Of a DNA stretch of 64,000 nt, positions 29,101-42,700 are shown piece after piece. The notes beneath the pieces are model-generated. The model saw nothing but the letters and a program-made list of their open reading frames with translations, had not been told where the DNA came from and did no database searches. Location: the NCBI GenBank assembly GCA_951230915.1, contig OX579637.1:34348001-34412000 (forward strand). Reading direction: 5' to 3'. The stretch comes from Antitrichia curtipendula. Taxonomy: Eukaryota > Streptophyta > Bryopsida > Hypnales > Leucodontaceae. Each line of letters opens with the position of its first letter. The first letter of the stretch is position 1. The position numbers and the translations under genes are program-made.

Positions 29101-31200
29101 ATTTGGAGAGGCACGTGAACCAAATTGTGCAAGTTGCAAATACAATCAAATATTTGAATCCATGCAAACACTCATTTTGTGCGTAATTTTCATCCATCTC
29201 CACGTGAATCAAAAAAAATATGGAACAAACCGGGTATGTAGTTTAATGGCTCCTTACATCAAATGTCATGGAATTTGATTTGGAGAGGCACGTGAACCAA
29301 ATTGTGCAAGTTTCGAATACCCTCAAATATTTCAATCCATGCGAACATTCAATTTCTGCGTAATTTTCATCCATGTCCACGTGAATCAAAAAAAATATGG
29401 AACAAAACCGGGTGTGTTCTTTAATGGCTCCCTACATCAAATGTCGTGGAATTTAATTTGGGGAGGCACTTGAACCAAATTGTGCAAGTTTCAAATACCC
29501 TCAAATATTTCAATCCACGCAAACACTGAATTTGTGCGTAATTTTCATCCATCTCCACGTGAATCAAAAAAAATATGGAACAAAACCGGGTGTGTTCTTT
29601 AATGGCTCCCTACATCAAATGTCGTGGAATTTAATTTGGGGAGGCACTTGAACCAAATTGTGCAAGTTTCAAATACCCTCAAATATTTCAATCCACGCAA
29701 ACACTGAATTTGTGCGTAATTTTCATCCATCTCCACGTGAATCAAAAAAAATATGGAATAAGACCGAGTGTGTAGTTTAATGGCTCCCTACATCAAATGT
29801 CATGGAATTTGATTTGGGGAGGCACTTGAACAAACTTGTGGAAGTTACAAATACCCTCAGGTATTTGAATCCATGCAAACACTCAATTTGTGCATAGTTT
29901 TCATCCATGTCCACGTAAATAAATAAAAATATGGAATAAGACCAAGTGTGTAGTTTAATGGCTCCCAACATCAAATGTCATGGAATTTGATTTGTGGAGG
30001 CACTTGAAGTAACTTGTGGAAGTTGCAAATACCTTCAAATATTTGAATCCATGCAAACACTCAATTTGTGAGTAACTTTCATCCACCTCCACGTGAATCT
30101 AAAAAAAAATATGGAATAAAACCGGGTGTGTAGTTTAATGGCTCCCTACATCAAATGTCATTGACTTTGATTTGAGAAGACACTTGAACAAACTTGTGAA
30201 AGTTACAAATACCCTCACATACTTAAATCCATGCAAACACTCAATTTGTGCGTAATTTTCATCCATCTCCACGTGAATCAATGAAAAAATACGGAATTAA
30301 ACCGGGTGTGTATTTTAATGGCTCCCTACATCAAATGTCATGGTATTTGATTTGGAGAGGCACGTGAACCAAATTGTGCAAGTTGCAAATACAATCAAAT
30401 ATTTGAATCCATGCAAACACTCATTTTGTGCGTAATTTTCATCCATCTCCACGTGAATGAACAAAAATTTATGGAATAAAACCAGGTGTGTAGTTTAATG
30501 GCTCCCTACATCAAATGTCATAGAATTTGATTTGGGGAGGCACTTGAACCAAATTGTGGAAGTTGCAAATACAATCAAATATTTGAATCCATGCAAACAC
30601 TCATTTTGTGCGTAATTTTCATCCATCTCCACGTGCATCAATAAAAATATGAAATAAAACCGGGTGTGTAGTTTAATGGCTCCCTACATCAAATGTCATG
30701 GAATTTGATTTGGAAGGGCAGTTGAACAAACTTGTGGAAGTTGCAAATACAATCAAATATTTGAATCCATGCAACACTCAATTTGTGTGTAATTTTCATC
30801 CATGTCCACGTGAATCAATAAAAATATGAAATAAAACCGGGTCTGTAGTTTAATGGCTCCCTACATCAAATGTCATGGAATTTGATTTGGGAAGACACTT
30901 GAACAAACTTCTGAAAATTACAAATACCCTCAAATATTTGAATCCATGCAAACACTCAAGTTGTGCTTAATTTTCATCCATGTCCACGTGAATCAATAAA
31001 AATATGAAATAAAACCGGGTGTCTAGTTTAATGGCTCCCTGCATCAAATGTCATGGAATTTGATTTGGAAGGGCAGTTGAACAAACTTGTGGAAATTGCA
31101 AATAAAATCAAATATTTGAATCCATGCAAACACTCAATTTGTGCGTATCTTTCAGCCATGTCCACGTGAATCAAAAAAAATATGGAATAAACATAGGTGT
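26175..31200. repeat. Satellite domain with seven-monomer step and first 1,069-bp HOR pair
   Basis: The TGTCAAGGAACATG marker is at 26,047 and 27,298 (1,251 bp, seven monomers). At 28,081-28,440 one 180-bp unit is present twice in an exact direct repeat. From about 28,381 the 1,069-bp six-monomer HOR type begins. Its marker GGCTCCCAACATCAAATG occurs near 28,890 and 29,960. Confidence 0.82.
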
Positions 31201-31266
31201 GTAGTTTAATGGCTCTCTATATCAAATGTCATGGAATTTGATTTGGGAAGACACTTGAACAAACTT

Positions 31267-34200
31267 CTGAAAATTACAAATATCCTCAAATATTTCAATC
31301 CATGCAAACACAAGTTGTGCATAATTTCGTCCATGTCCACGTGAATTAATAAGAATAAGAAATAAAACCGGGTGTCTAGTTTAATGGCTACCTAAATCAA
31401 ATGTCATGGAATTTCATTTGGAAAGGCACTTGAACAAACTTGTGGAAGTTGCAAATAAAATCAAATATTTGAATCCATGCAAACACTCAATCTGTGCCTA
31501 ATTTTCATCCATGTCCATGTGAATCAAAAAAAATTATGGAATAAAACCGGGTGTGTAATTTAATGGCTCCCTACATCAAATGTCATGGAATTTGATTTGG
31601 AAATGCACTTGAACAAACTTGTAGAAGTTACAAATACCCTCAAATATTTCAATCCATGCAAACACTGAATTCGTGCGTAATTTTCAGCCATGTCCACGTG
31701 AATACAAAAAATTATGGAATAAGACCGAGTGTGTAGTTTAATGGCTCCCTACATCAAATGTCATGGAATTTGATTTGGGAAGGCACTTAAACAAACTTGT
31801 GGAAGTTGCAAATACAATCAAATATTTGAATCCATGCAAACACTCAACTGGTGCGTAATTTTCATCCATGTCTACGTGAATCAACAAAAAAATATGGAAT
31901 AAAACCGGGTGTGTAGTTTAATGGCTCCCTACATCAAATGTCAAGGAACATGATTTGGGAAGGCACTTGAACAAACTTGTGGAAGTTGCAAATACCCTCA
32001 AATATTTAAATCCATGCAAACATTCTAGTTCTGCGTAACTTTCATCCATCTCCACGAGAATCCAAAAAAAATATGAAATAAAACCGGGTGTGTAGTTTAA
32101 TGACTCCCTACATCAAATGTCATTGAATTTGATTTGGGGAGGCACTTGAAGAAACTTGTGGAAGTTGGAAATACCCTCAAATATTTGATTTCATGAGAAT
32201 ATTTCATTTGTGCGTAGTTTTCATCCATCTCCACGTGAATCAACAAAAAAATATGGAATAAAACCGGGTGTGTAGTTTAATGGCTCCCTACATCAAATGT
32301 CATGAAATTTGATTTGGGAAAGCACTTGAACAAACTTGTAGAAGTTACAAATACCCTCAAATATTTCAATCCATGCAAACACTGAATTTGTGCGTAATTT
32401 TCATCCATCTCCATATGAATCCAAAAAAATATAGAATCAGACCGGATGTGTAGTTTAATGGCTCCCTACATCAAATGTCATGGAATTTGATTTGGAAAGG
32501 CACTTGAACAAACTTGTGGAAGTTGCAAATACAATCAAATATTTGAATCTATGCAAACACTCAATTTGTGCGTAATTTTCAGCCATGTCCACGTGAATAC
32601 AAAAAATTATGGAATAAGACCGAGTGTGTAGTTTAATGGCTCCCTACATCAAATGTCATGGAATTTGATTAGGGAAAGCACTTGAACAAACTTGTAGAAG
32701 TTACAAATACCCTCAAATATTTCAATCCACGCAAACACTGAATTTGTGCGTAATTTTCATCCATCTCCATATGAATCAAAAAAAATATAGAATCAGACCG
32801 AGTGTGTAGTTTAATGGCTCCCTACATCAAATGTCAGGGAATTTGATTTGGGAAAGCACTTGAACAAACTTGTGGAAGTTGCAAATACAATCAAATATTT
32901 GAATCTATGCAAACACTCAATTTGTGAGTAATTTTCAGCCATGTCCACGTGAATACAAAAAATTATGGAATAAGACCGAGTGTGTAGTTTAATGGCTCCC
33001 TACATCAAATGTCTTGGAATTTGATTTGGGAAGGCACTTAAACAAACTTGTGGAAGTTGCAAATACAATCAAATATTTGAATCCATGCAAACACTCAACT
33101 GGTGCGTAATTTTCATCCATGTCTACGTGAATCAACAAAAAAATATGGAATAAAACCGGGTGTGTAGTTTAATGGCTCCCTACATCAAATGTCAAGGAAC
33201 ATGATTTGGGAAGGCACTTGAACAAACTTGTGGAAGTTGCAAATACCCTCAAATATTTAAATCCATGCAAACATTCAAGTTGTGGGTAACTTTCATCCAT
33301 CTCCACGAGAATCCAAAAAAAATATGAAATAAAACCGGGTGTGTAGTTTAATGACTCCCTACATCAAATGTCATTGAATTTGATTTGGGGAGGCACTTGA
33401 AGAAACTTGTGGAAGTTGCAAATACCCTCAAATATTTGATTTCATGAGAATATTTCATTTGTGCGTAGTTTTCATCCATCTCCACGTGAATCAACAAAAA
33501 AATATGGAATAAAACCGGGTGTGTAGTTTAATGGCTCCCTACATCAAATGTCATGGAATTTGATTTGGGAAAGCACTTGAACAAACTTCTGAAAATTACA
33601 AATATCCTCAAATATTTCAATCCATGCAAACACAAGTTGTGCATAATTTCGTCCATGTCCACGTGAATTAATAAGAATAAGAAATAAAACCGGGTGTCTA
33701 GTTTAATGGCTACCTAAATCAAATGTCATGGAATTTCATTTGGAAAGGCACTTGAACAAACTTGTGGAAGTTGCAAATAAAATCAAATATTTGAATCCAT
33801 GCAAACACTCAATCTGTGCCTAATTTTCATCCATGTCCATGTGAATCAAAAAAAATTATGGAATAAAACCGGGTGTGTAATTTAATGGCTCCCTACATCA
33901 AATGTCATGGAATTTGATTTGGAAATGCACTTGAACAAACTTGTAGAAGTTACAAATACCCTCAAATATTTCAATCCATGCAAACACTGAATTCGTGCGT
34001 AATTTTCAGCCATGTCCACGTGAATACAAAAAATTATGGAATAAGACCGAGTGTGTAGTTTAATGGCTCCCTACATCAAATGTCATGGAATTTGATTTGG
34101 GAAGGCACTTAAACAAACTTGTGGAAGTTGCAAATACAATCAAATATTTGAATCCATGCAAACACTCAACTGGTGCGTAATTTTCATCCATGTCTACGTG

Positions 34201-35910
34201 AATCAACAAAAAAATATGGAATAAAACCGGGTGTGTAGTTTAATGGCTCCCTACATCAAATGTCAAGGAACATGATTTGGGAAGGCACTTGAACAAACTT
34301 GTGGAAGTTGCAAATACCCTCAAATATTTAAATCCATGCAAACATTCTAGTTGTGCGTAACTTTCATCCATCTCCACGAGAATCCAAAAAAAATATGAAA
34401 TAAAACCGGGTGTGTAGTTTAATGACTCCCTACATCAAATGTCATTGAATTTGATTTGGGGAGGCACTTGAAGAAACTTGTGGAAGTTGGAAATACCCTC
34501 AAATATTTGATTTCATGAGAATATTTCATTTGTGCGTAGTTTTCATCCATCTCCACGTGAATCAACAAAAAAATATGGAATAAAACCGGGTGTGTAGTTT
34601 AATGGCTCCCTACATCAAATGTCATGAAATTTGATTTGGGAAAGCACTTGAACAAACTTGTAGAAGTTACAAATACCCTCAAATATTTCAATCCATGCAA
34701 ACACTGAATTTGTGCGTAATTTTCATCCATCTCCATATGAATCCAAAAAAATATAGAATCAGACCGGATGTGTAGTTTAATGGCTCCCTACATCAAATGT
34801 CATGGAATTTGATTTGGAAAGGCACTTGAACAAACTTGTGGAAGTTGCAAATACAATCAAATATTTGAATCTATGCAAACACTCAATTTGTGCGTAATTT
34901 TCAGCCATGTCCACGTGAATACAAAAAATTATGGAATAAGACCGAGTGTGTAGTTTAATGGCTCCCTACATCAAATGTCATGGAATTTGATTAGGGAAAG
35001 CACTTGAACAAACTTGTAGAAGTTACAAATACCCTCAAATATTTCAATCCACGCAAACACTGAATTTGTGCGTAATTTTCATCCATCTCCATATGAATCA
35101 AAAAAAATATAGAATCAGACCGAGTGTGTAGTTTAATGGCTCCCTACATCAAATGTCAGGGAATTTGATTTGGGAAAGCACTTGAACAAACTTGTGGAAG
35201 TTGCAAATACAATCAAATATTTGAATCTATGCAAACACTCAATTTGTGAGTAATTTTCAGCCATGTCCACGTGAATACAAAAAATTATGGAATAAGACCG
35301 AGTGTGTAGTTTAATGGCTCCCTACATCAAATGTCTTGGAATTTGATTTGGGAAGGCACTTAAACAAACTTGTGGAAGTTGCAAATACAATCAAATATTT
35401 GAATCCATGCAAACACTCAACTGGTGCGTAATTTTCATCCATGTCTACGTGAATCAACAAAAAAATATGGAATAAAACCGGGTGTGTAGTTTAATGGCTC
35501 CCTACATCAAATGTCAAGGAACATGATTTGGGAAGGCACTTGAACAAACTTGTGGAAGTTGCAAATACCCTCAAATATTTAAATCCATGCAAACATTCAA
35601 GTTGTGCGTAACTTTCATCCATCTCCACGAGAATCCAAAAAAAATATGAAATAAAACCGGGTGTGTAGTTTAATGACTCCCTACATCAAATGTCATTGAA
35701 TTTGATTTGGGGAGGCACTTGAAGAAACTTGTGGAAGTTGCAAATACCCTCAAATATTTGATTTCATGAGAATATTTCATTTGTGCGTAGTTTTCATCCA
35801 TCTCCACGTGAATCAACAAAAAAATATGGAATAAAACCGGGTGTGTAGTTTAATGGCTCCCTACATCAAATGTCATGGAATTTGATTTGGGAAAGCACTT
35901 GAACAAACTT
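31267..35910. repeat. 13-monomer HOR (2,322 bp), two tandem copies
   Basis: The private variant CTGAAAATTACAAATATCCT occurs at 31,267 and 33,589, exactly 2,322 bp apart. The following sequence runs in register to about 35,900 with scattered single-base differences. Inside each copy the TGTCAAGGAACATG marker is spaced 1,251 bp (31,939/33,190 and 34,261/35,512), with 1,071 bp between copies. The 13-mer is therefore a fused seven-mer and six-mer. Confidence 0.87.
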
Positions 35911-36776
35911 GTAGAAGTTACAAATACACTCAAATATTTCAATCCATGCAAACACTGAATTTGTGCGTAATTTTCATCCATCTCCATATGAATCCAAAAA
36001 AATATAGAATCAGACCGGATGTGTAGTTTAATGGCTCCCTACATCAAATGTCATGGAATTTGATTTAGAAAGGCACTTGAACAAACTTGTGGAAGTTGCA
36101 AATACAATCAAATATTTGAATCTATGCAAACACTCAATTTGTGCGTAATTTTCAGCCATGTCCACGTGAATACAAAAAATTATGGAATAAGACCGAGTGT
36201 GTAGTTTAATGGCTCCCTACATCAAATGTCATGGAATTTGATTTGGGAAAGCACTTGAACAAACTTGTAGAAGTTACAAATACCCTCAAATATTTCAATC
36301 CACGCAAACACTGAATTTGTGCGTAATTTTCATCCATCTCCATATGAATCAAAAAAAATATAGAATCAGACCGAGTGTGTAGTTTAATGGCTCCCTACAT
36401 CAAATGTCATGGAATTTGATTTGGGAAAGCACTTGAACAAACTTGTAGAAGTTACAAATACCCTCAAATATTTCAATCCACGCAAACACTCAATTTGTGC
36501 GTAATTTTCATCCATCTCCATATGAATCAAAAAAAATATAGAATCAAACCGGATGTGTAGTTCAATGGCTCCCTACATCAAATGTCATGGAATTTGATTT
36601 GGAAAGGCACTTGAACAAACTTGTGGAAGTTGCAAATACAATCAAATATTTGAATCCATGCAAATACTCAACTGGTGCGTAATTCTCATCCATGTCTACG
36701 TGAATCAACACAAAAATATGGAATAAAACCGGGTGTGTAGTTTAATGGCTCCCTACATCAAATGTCATGTAATTTG
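35910..36776. repeat. Satellite linker matching 27.5-28.2 kb
   Basis: Monomers here use CCATATGAATC in place of the G-box and TAGAATCAGACC before the unit end. The stretch at 36,420-36,776 matches 27,850-28,200 at an offset of about 8,570 bp, but has only one copy of the monomer that is doubled at 28,081-28,440. Confidence 0.78.
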
Positions 36777-39700
36777 ATTTGGAGAGGCACGTGAACCAAA
36801 TTGTGCAAGTTTCGAATACCCTCAAATATTTCAATCCATGCGAACATTCAATTTCTGCGTAATTTTCATCCATGTCCACGTGAATCAAAAAAAATATGGA
36901 ACAAAACCGGGTGTGTTCTTTAATGGCTCCCTACATCAAATGTCGTGGAATTTAATTTGGGGAGGCACTTGAACCAAATTGTGCAAGTTTCAAATACCCT
37001 CAAATATTTCAATCCACGCAAACACTGAATTTGTGCGTAATTTTCATCCATCTCCACGTGAATCAAAAAAAATATGGAACAAAACCGGGTGTGTTCTTTA
37101 ATGGCTCCCTACATCAAATGTCGTGGAATTTAATTTGGGGAGGCACTTGAACCAAATTGTGCAAGTTTCAAATACCCTCAAATATTTCAATCCACGCAAA
37201 CACTGAATTTGTGCGTAATTTTCATCCATCTCCACGTGAATCAAAAAAAATATGGAATAAGACCGAGTGTGTAGTTTAATGGCTCCCTACATCAAATGTC
37301 ATGGAATTTGATTTGGGGAGGCACTTGAACAAACTTGTGGAAGTTACAAATACCCTCAGGTATTTGAATCCATGCAAACACTCAATTTGTGCATAGTTTT
37401 CATCCATGTCCACGTAAATAAATAAAAATATGGAATAAGACCAAGTGTGTAGTTTAATGGCTCCCAACATCAAATGTCATGGAATTTGATTTGTGGAGGC
37501 ACTTGAAGTAACTTGTGGAAGTTGCAAATACCTTCAAATATTTGAATCCATGCAAACACTCAATTTGTGAGTAACTTTCATCCACCTCCACGTGAATCTA
37601 AAAAAAAATATGGAATAAAACCGGGTGTGTAGTTTAATGGCTCCCTACATCAAATGTCATTGACTTTGATTTGGAGAGGCACGTGAACCAAATTGTGCAA
37701 GTTGCAAATACAATCAAATATTTGAATCCATGCAAACACTCATTTTGTGCGTAATTTTCATCCATCTCCACGTGAATCAAAAAAAATATGGAACAAACCG
37801 GGTATGTAGTTTAATGGCTCTTTACATCAAATGTCATGGAATTTGATTTGGAGAGGCACGTGAACCAAATTGTGCAAGTTTCGAATACCCTCAAATATTT
37901 CAATCCATGCGAACATTCAATTTCTGCGTAATTTTCATCCATGTCCACGTGAATCAAAAAAAATATGGAACAAAACCGGGTGTGTTCTTTAATGGCTCCC
38001 TACATCAAATGTCGTGGAATTTAATTTGGGGAGGCACTTGAACCAAATTGTGCAAGTTTCAAATACCCTCAAATATTTCAATCCACGCAAACACTGAATT
38101 TGTGCGTAATTTTCATCCATCTCCACGTGAATCAAAAAAAATATGGAACAAAACCGGGTGTGTTCTTTAATGGCTCCCTACATCAAATGTCGTGGAATTT
38201 AATTTGGGGAGGCACTTGAACCAAATTGTGCAAGTTTCAAATACCCTCAAATATTTCAATCCACGCAAACACTGAATTTGTGCGTAATTTTCATCCATCT
38301 CCACGTGAATCAAAAAAAATATGGAATAAGACCGAGTGTGTAGTTTAATGGCTCCCTACATCAAATGTCATGGAATTTGATTTGGGGAGGCACTTGAACA
38401 AACTTGTGGAAGTTACAAATACCCTCAGGTATTTGAATCCATGCAAACACTCAATTTGTGCATAGTTTTCATCCATGTCCACGTAAATAAATAAAAATAT
38501 GGAATAAGACCAAGTGTGTAGTTTAATGGCTCCCAACATCAAATGTCATGGAATTTGATTTGTGGAGGCACTTGAAGTAACTTGTGGAAGTTGCAAATAC
38601 CTTCAAATATTTGAATCCATGCAAACACTCAATTTGTGAGTAACTTTCATCCACCTCCACGTGAATCTAAAAAAAAATATGGAATAAAACCGGGTGTGTA
38701 GTTTAATGGCTCCCTACATCAAATGTCATTGACTTTGATTTGGAGAGGCACGTGAACCAAATTGTGCAAGTTGCAAATACAATCAAATATTTGAATCCAT
38801 GCAAACACTCATTTTGTGCGTAATTTTCATCCATCTCCACGTGAATCAAAAAAAATATGGAACAAACCGGGTATGTAGTTTAATGGCTCCTTACATCAAA
38901 TGTCATGGAATTTGATTTGGAGAGGCACGTGAACCAAATTGTGCAAGTTTCGAATACCCTCAAATATTTCAATCCATGCGAACATTCAATTTCTGCGTAA
39001 TTTTCATCCATGTCCACGTGAATCAAAAAAAATATGGAACAAAACCGGGTGTGTTCTTTAATGGCTCCCTACATCAAATGTCGTGGAATTTAATTTGGGG
39101 AGGCACTTGAACCAAATTGTGCAAGTTTCAAATACCCTCAAATATTTCAATCCACGCAAACACTGAATTTGTGCGTAATTTTCATCCATCTCCACGTGAA
39201 TCAAAAAAAATATGGAACAAAACCGGGTGTGTTCTTTAATGGCTCCCTACATCAAATGTCGTGGAATTTAATTTGGGGAGGCACTTGAACCAAATTGTGC
39301 AAGTTTCAAATACCCTCAAATATTTCAATCCACGCAAACACTGAATTTGTGCGTAATTTTCATCCATCTCCACGTGAATCAAAAAAAATATGGAATAAGA
39401 CCGAGTGTGTAGTTTAATGGCTCCCTACATCAAATGTCATGGAATTTGATTTGGGGAGGCACTTGAACAAACTTGTGGAAGTTACAAATACCCTCAGGTA
39501 TTTGAATCCATGCAAACACTCAATTTGTGCATAGTTTTCATCCATGTCCACGTAAATAAATAAAAATATGGAATAAGACCAAGTGTGTAGTTTAATGGCT
39601 CCCAACATCAAATGTCATGGAATTTGATTTGTGGAGGCACTTGAAGTAACTTGTGGAAGTTGCAAATACCTTCAAATATTTGAATCCATGCAAACACTCA

Positions 39701-39790
39701 ATTTGTGAGTAACTTTCATCCACCTCCACGTGAATCTAAAAAAAAATATGGAATAAAACCGGGTGTGTAGTTTAATGGCTCCCTACATCA
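36776..39790. repeat. Six-monomer HOR, 1,069 bp, about 2.8 tandem copies
   Basis: Equivalent positions fall at 37,276, 38,345 and 39,414, exactly 1,069 bp apart, and the same unit is found at 28,708, 29,777 and 42,990. Copies are almost identical; one visible difference is GGCTCTTTACATC at 37,818 against GGCTCCTTACATC in the next copy. Within the unit, two adjacent monomers (GTTCTTTAATGGCTCC type) are themselves near-identical, so the HOR contains an internal duplication. Confidence 0.9.
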
Positions 39791-42700
39791 AATGTCATTG
39801 AATTTGATTTGAGAAGACACTTGAACAAACTTGTGAAAGTTACAAATACCCTCACATACTTAAATCCATGCAAACACTCAATTTGTGCGTAATTTTCATC
39901 CATCTCCACGTGAATCAATGAAAAAATACGGAATTAAACCGGGTGTGTATTTTAATGGCTCCCTACATCAAATGTCATGGTATTTGATTTGGAGAGGCAC
40001 GTGAACCAAATTGTGCAAGTTGCAAATACAATCAAATATTTGAATCCATGCAAACACTCATTTTGTGCGTAATTTTCATCCATCTCCACGTGAATGAACA
40101 AAAATTTATGGAATAAAACCAGGTGTGTAGTTTAATGGCTCCCTACATCAAATGTCATAGAATTTGATTTGGGGAGGCACTTGAACCAAATTGTGGAAGT
40201 TGCAAATACAATCAAATATTTGAATCCATGCAAACACTCATTTTGTGCGTAATTTTCATCCATCTCCACGTGCATCAATAAAAATATGAAATAAAACCGG
40301 GTGTATAGTTTAATGGCTCCGTACATCAAGTGTCATGGAATTTAATTTGGGGAGGCACTTGAACCAAATTGTGCAAGTTTCAAATACCCTCAAATATTTC
40401 AATCCATGCAAACATTCAATTTCTGCGTAATTTTCATCCATGTCCACGTGAATCAAAAAAAATATGGAACAAAACCGGGTGAATTGTTTAATGGCTCCCT
40501 ACATCAAATGTCATGGAATTTAATTTGGGGAGGCACTTGAACCAAATTGAACAAGTTTCAAATACCGTCAAATATTTCAATCCATGCAAACATTCAATTT
40601 TGTGCGTAATTTTCATCCATGTCCATGTGAATCCAAAAAAATATGGAACAAATCCGGGTGAATTGTTTAATGGCTCCCTACATCAAATGTCATGGAATTT
40701 GATTAGGGGAGGCACTTGAACAAACTCGTGGAAGTTGAAAATACAATCAAATATTTGAATCCATGCAAACACTCAATTTGAATGTAATTTTCATCCATGT
40801 CCACGTGAATCAAAAAAAATATGGAATAAGACCGAGTGTGTAGTTTAATGGCTCTCTGCATCAAATGTCATTGACTTTGATTTGGGGAGGCACTTGAACA
40901 AACTGGTGGAAGTTGGAAATACAATCAAATATTTGAATCCATGCAAACACTCATTTTGTGTGTATTTTTCATCCATCTCCACGTGAATGAACAAAAATTT
41001 ATGGAATAAAACCAGGTGTGTAGTTTAATGGCTCCCTACATTAAATGTCATTAAATCTGATTTGTGAAGACTCTTGAACAAACTTGTAAAAGTTACAAAT
41101 ACCCTCACATACTTAAATCCATGCAAACACTCAATTTGTGAGTAACTATTATCCATCTCCACGTGAATCAATAAAAATATGAAATAAAACCGGTTGTGTA
41201 GTTTAATGGCTCCCTACATCAAATGTCATTGACTTTGATTTGGGGAGGCACTTGAACAAACTGGTGGAAGTTGGAAATACAATCAAATATTTGATTTCAT
41301 GAGAATATTTCATATGGGCGTAACTTTCATCCATCTCCATTTGACTCAACAAACAATTATGGAATAAAACCGGGTGTGTATTTTAATGGCTCCCTACATC
41401 AAATGTCATAGAATTTGATTTGGGGAGGCACGTGAACCAAATTGTGCAAGTTGCAAATACAATCAAATATTTGAATCCATGCAAACACTCATTTTGTGTG
41501 TATTTTTCATCCATCTCCACGTGAATGAACAAAAATTTATGGAATAAAACCGGGTGTGTAGTTTAATGGCTCCCTACATTAAATGTCATTAATTCTGATT
41601 TGTGAAGATTCTTGAACAAACTTGCAAAAGTTACAAAAACCCTCACATACTTAAATCCATGCAAACCCTCAATTTGTGAATAACTTTCATCCATCTCCAC
41701 GTGAATCAATAAAAATATGAAATAAAACCGGTTGTATAGTTTAATGGCTCCCTACAACAAATGTCATTAAATCTAATTTGAGAACACTCTTGAGCAAACT
41801 TGTAAAAGTTACAAATACCCTCACATACTTAAATCCATGCAAACACTCAATTTGTGAGTAACTTTCATCCATCTCCACGTGAATCAATAAAAATATGAAA
41901 TAAAACCGGGTATATAGTTTAATGGCTCCCTACATCAAATACCATGGAATTTGATTTTGGGGAGGCACATGAACCAAATTGTGGAAGTTACAAATACCTT
42001 CAAATATTTGAATCCATGCAAACACTCAATTTGTGCGTAATTTTCATCCATCTCCACGAGAATCAATAAAAATATGGAATAAAACCGGGTGTGTAGTTTA
42101 ATGGCTCCCTACATCAAATGTCATTGAATTTGATTTGAGAAGACAGTTGAACAAACTTGTGAAAGTTACAAATAACCTCAAATACTTAAATCCATGCAAG
42201 CACTCAATTTGTGCGTAATTTTCATCCATCTACACGTGAATCAATGAAAAAATACGGAATTAAACCGGGTGTGTAGTTTAATGGCTCCCTACATCAAATG
42301 TCATGGAATTTGATTTTGGGGAGGCACATGAACCAAATTGTGGAAGTTACAAATACCTTCAAATATTTGAATCCATGCAAACACTCAATTTGTGCGTAAT
42401 TTTCATCCATCTCCACGTGAATCAAAAAAAATATGGAACAAACCGGGTATGTAGTTTAATGGCTCCTTACATCAAATGTCATGGAATTTGATTTGGAGAG
42501 GCACGTGAACCAAATTGTGCAAGTTTCGAATACCCTCAAATATTTCAATCCATGCGAACATTCAATTTCTGCGTAATTTTCATCCATGTCCACGTGAATC
42601 AAAAAAAATATGGAACAAAACCGGGTGTGTTCTTTAATGGCTCCCTACATCAAATGTCGTGGAATTTAATTTGGGGAGGCACTTGAACCAAATTGTGCAA

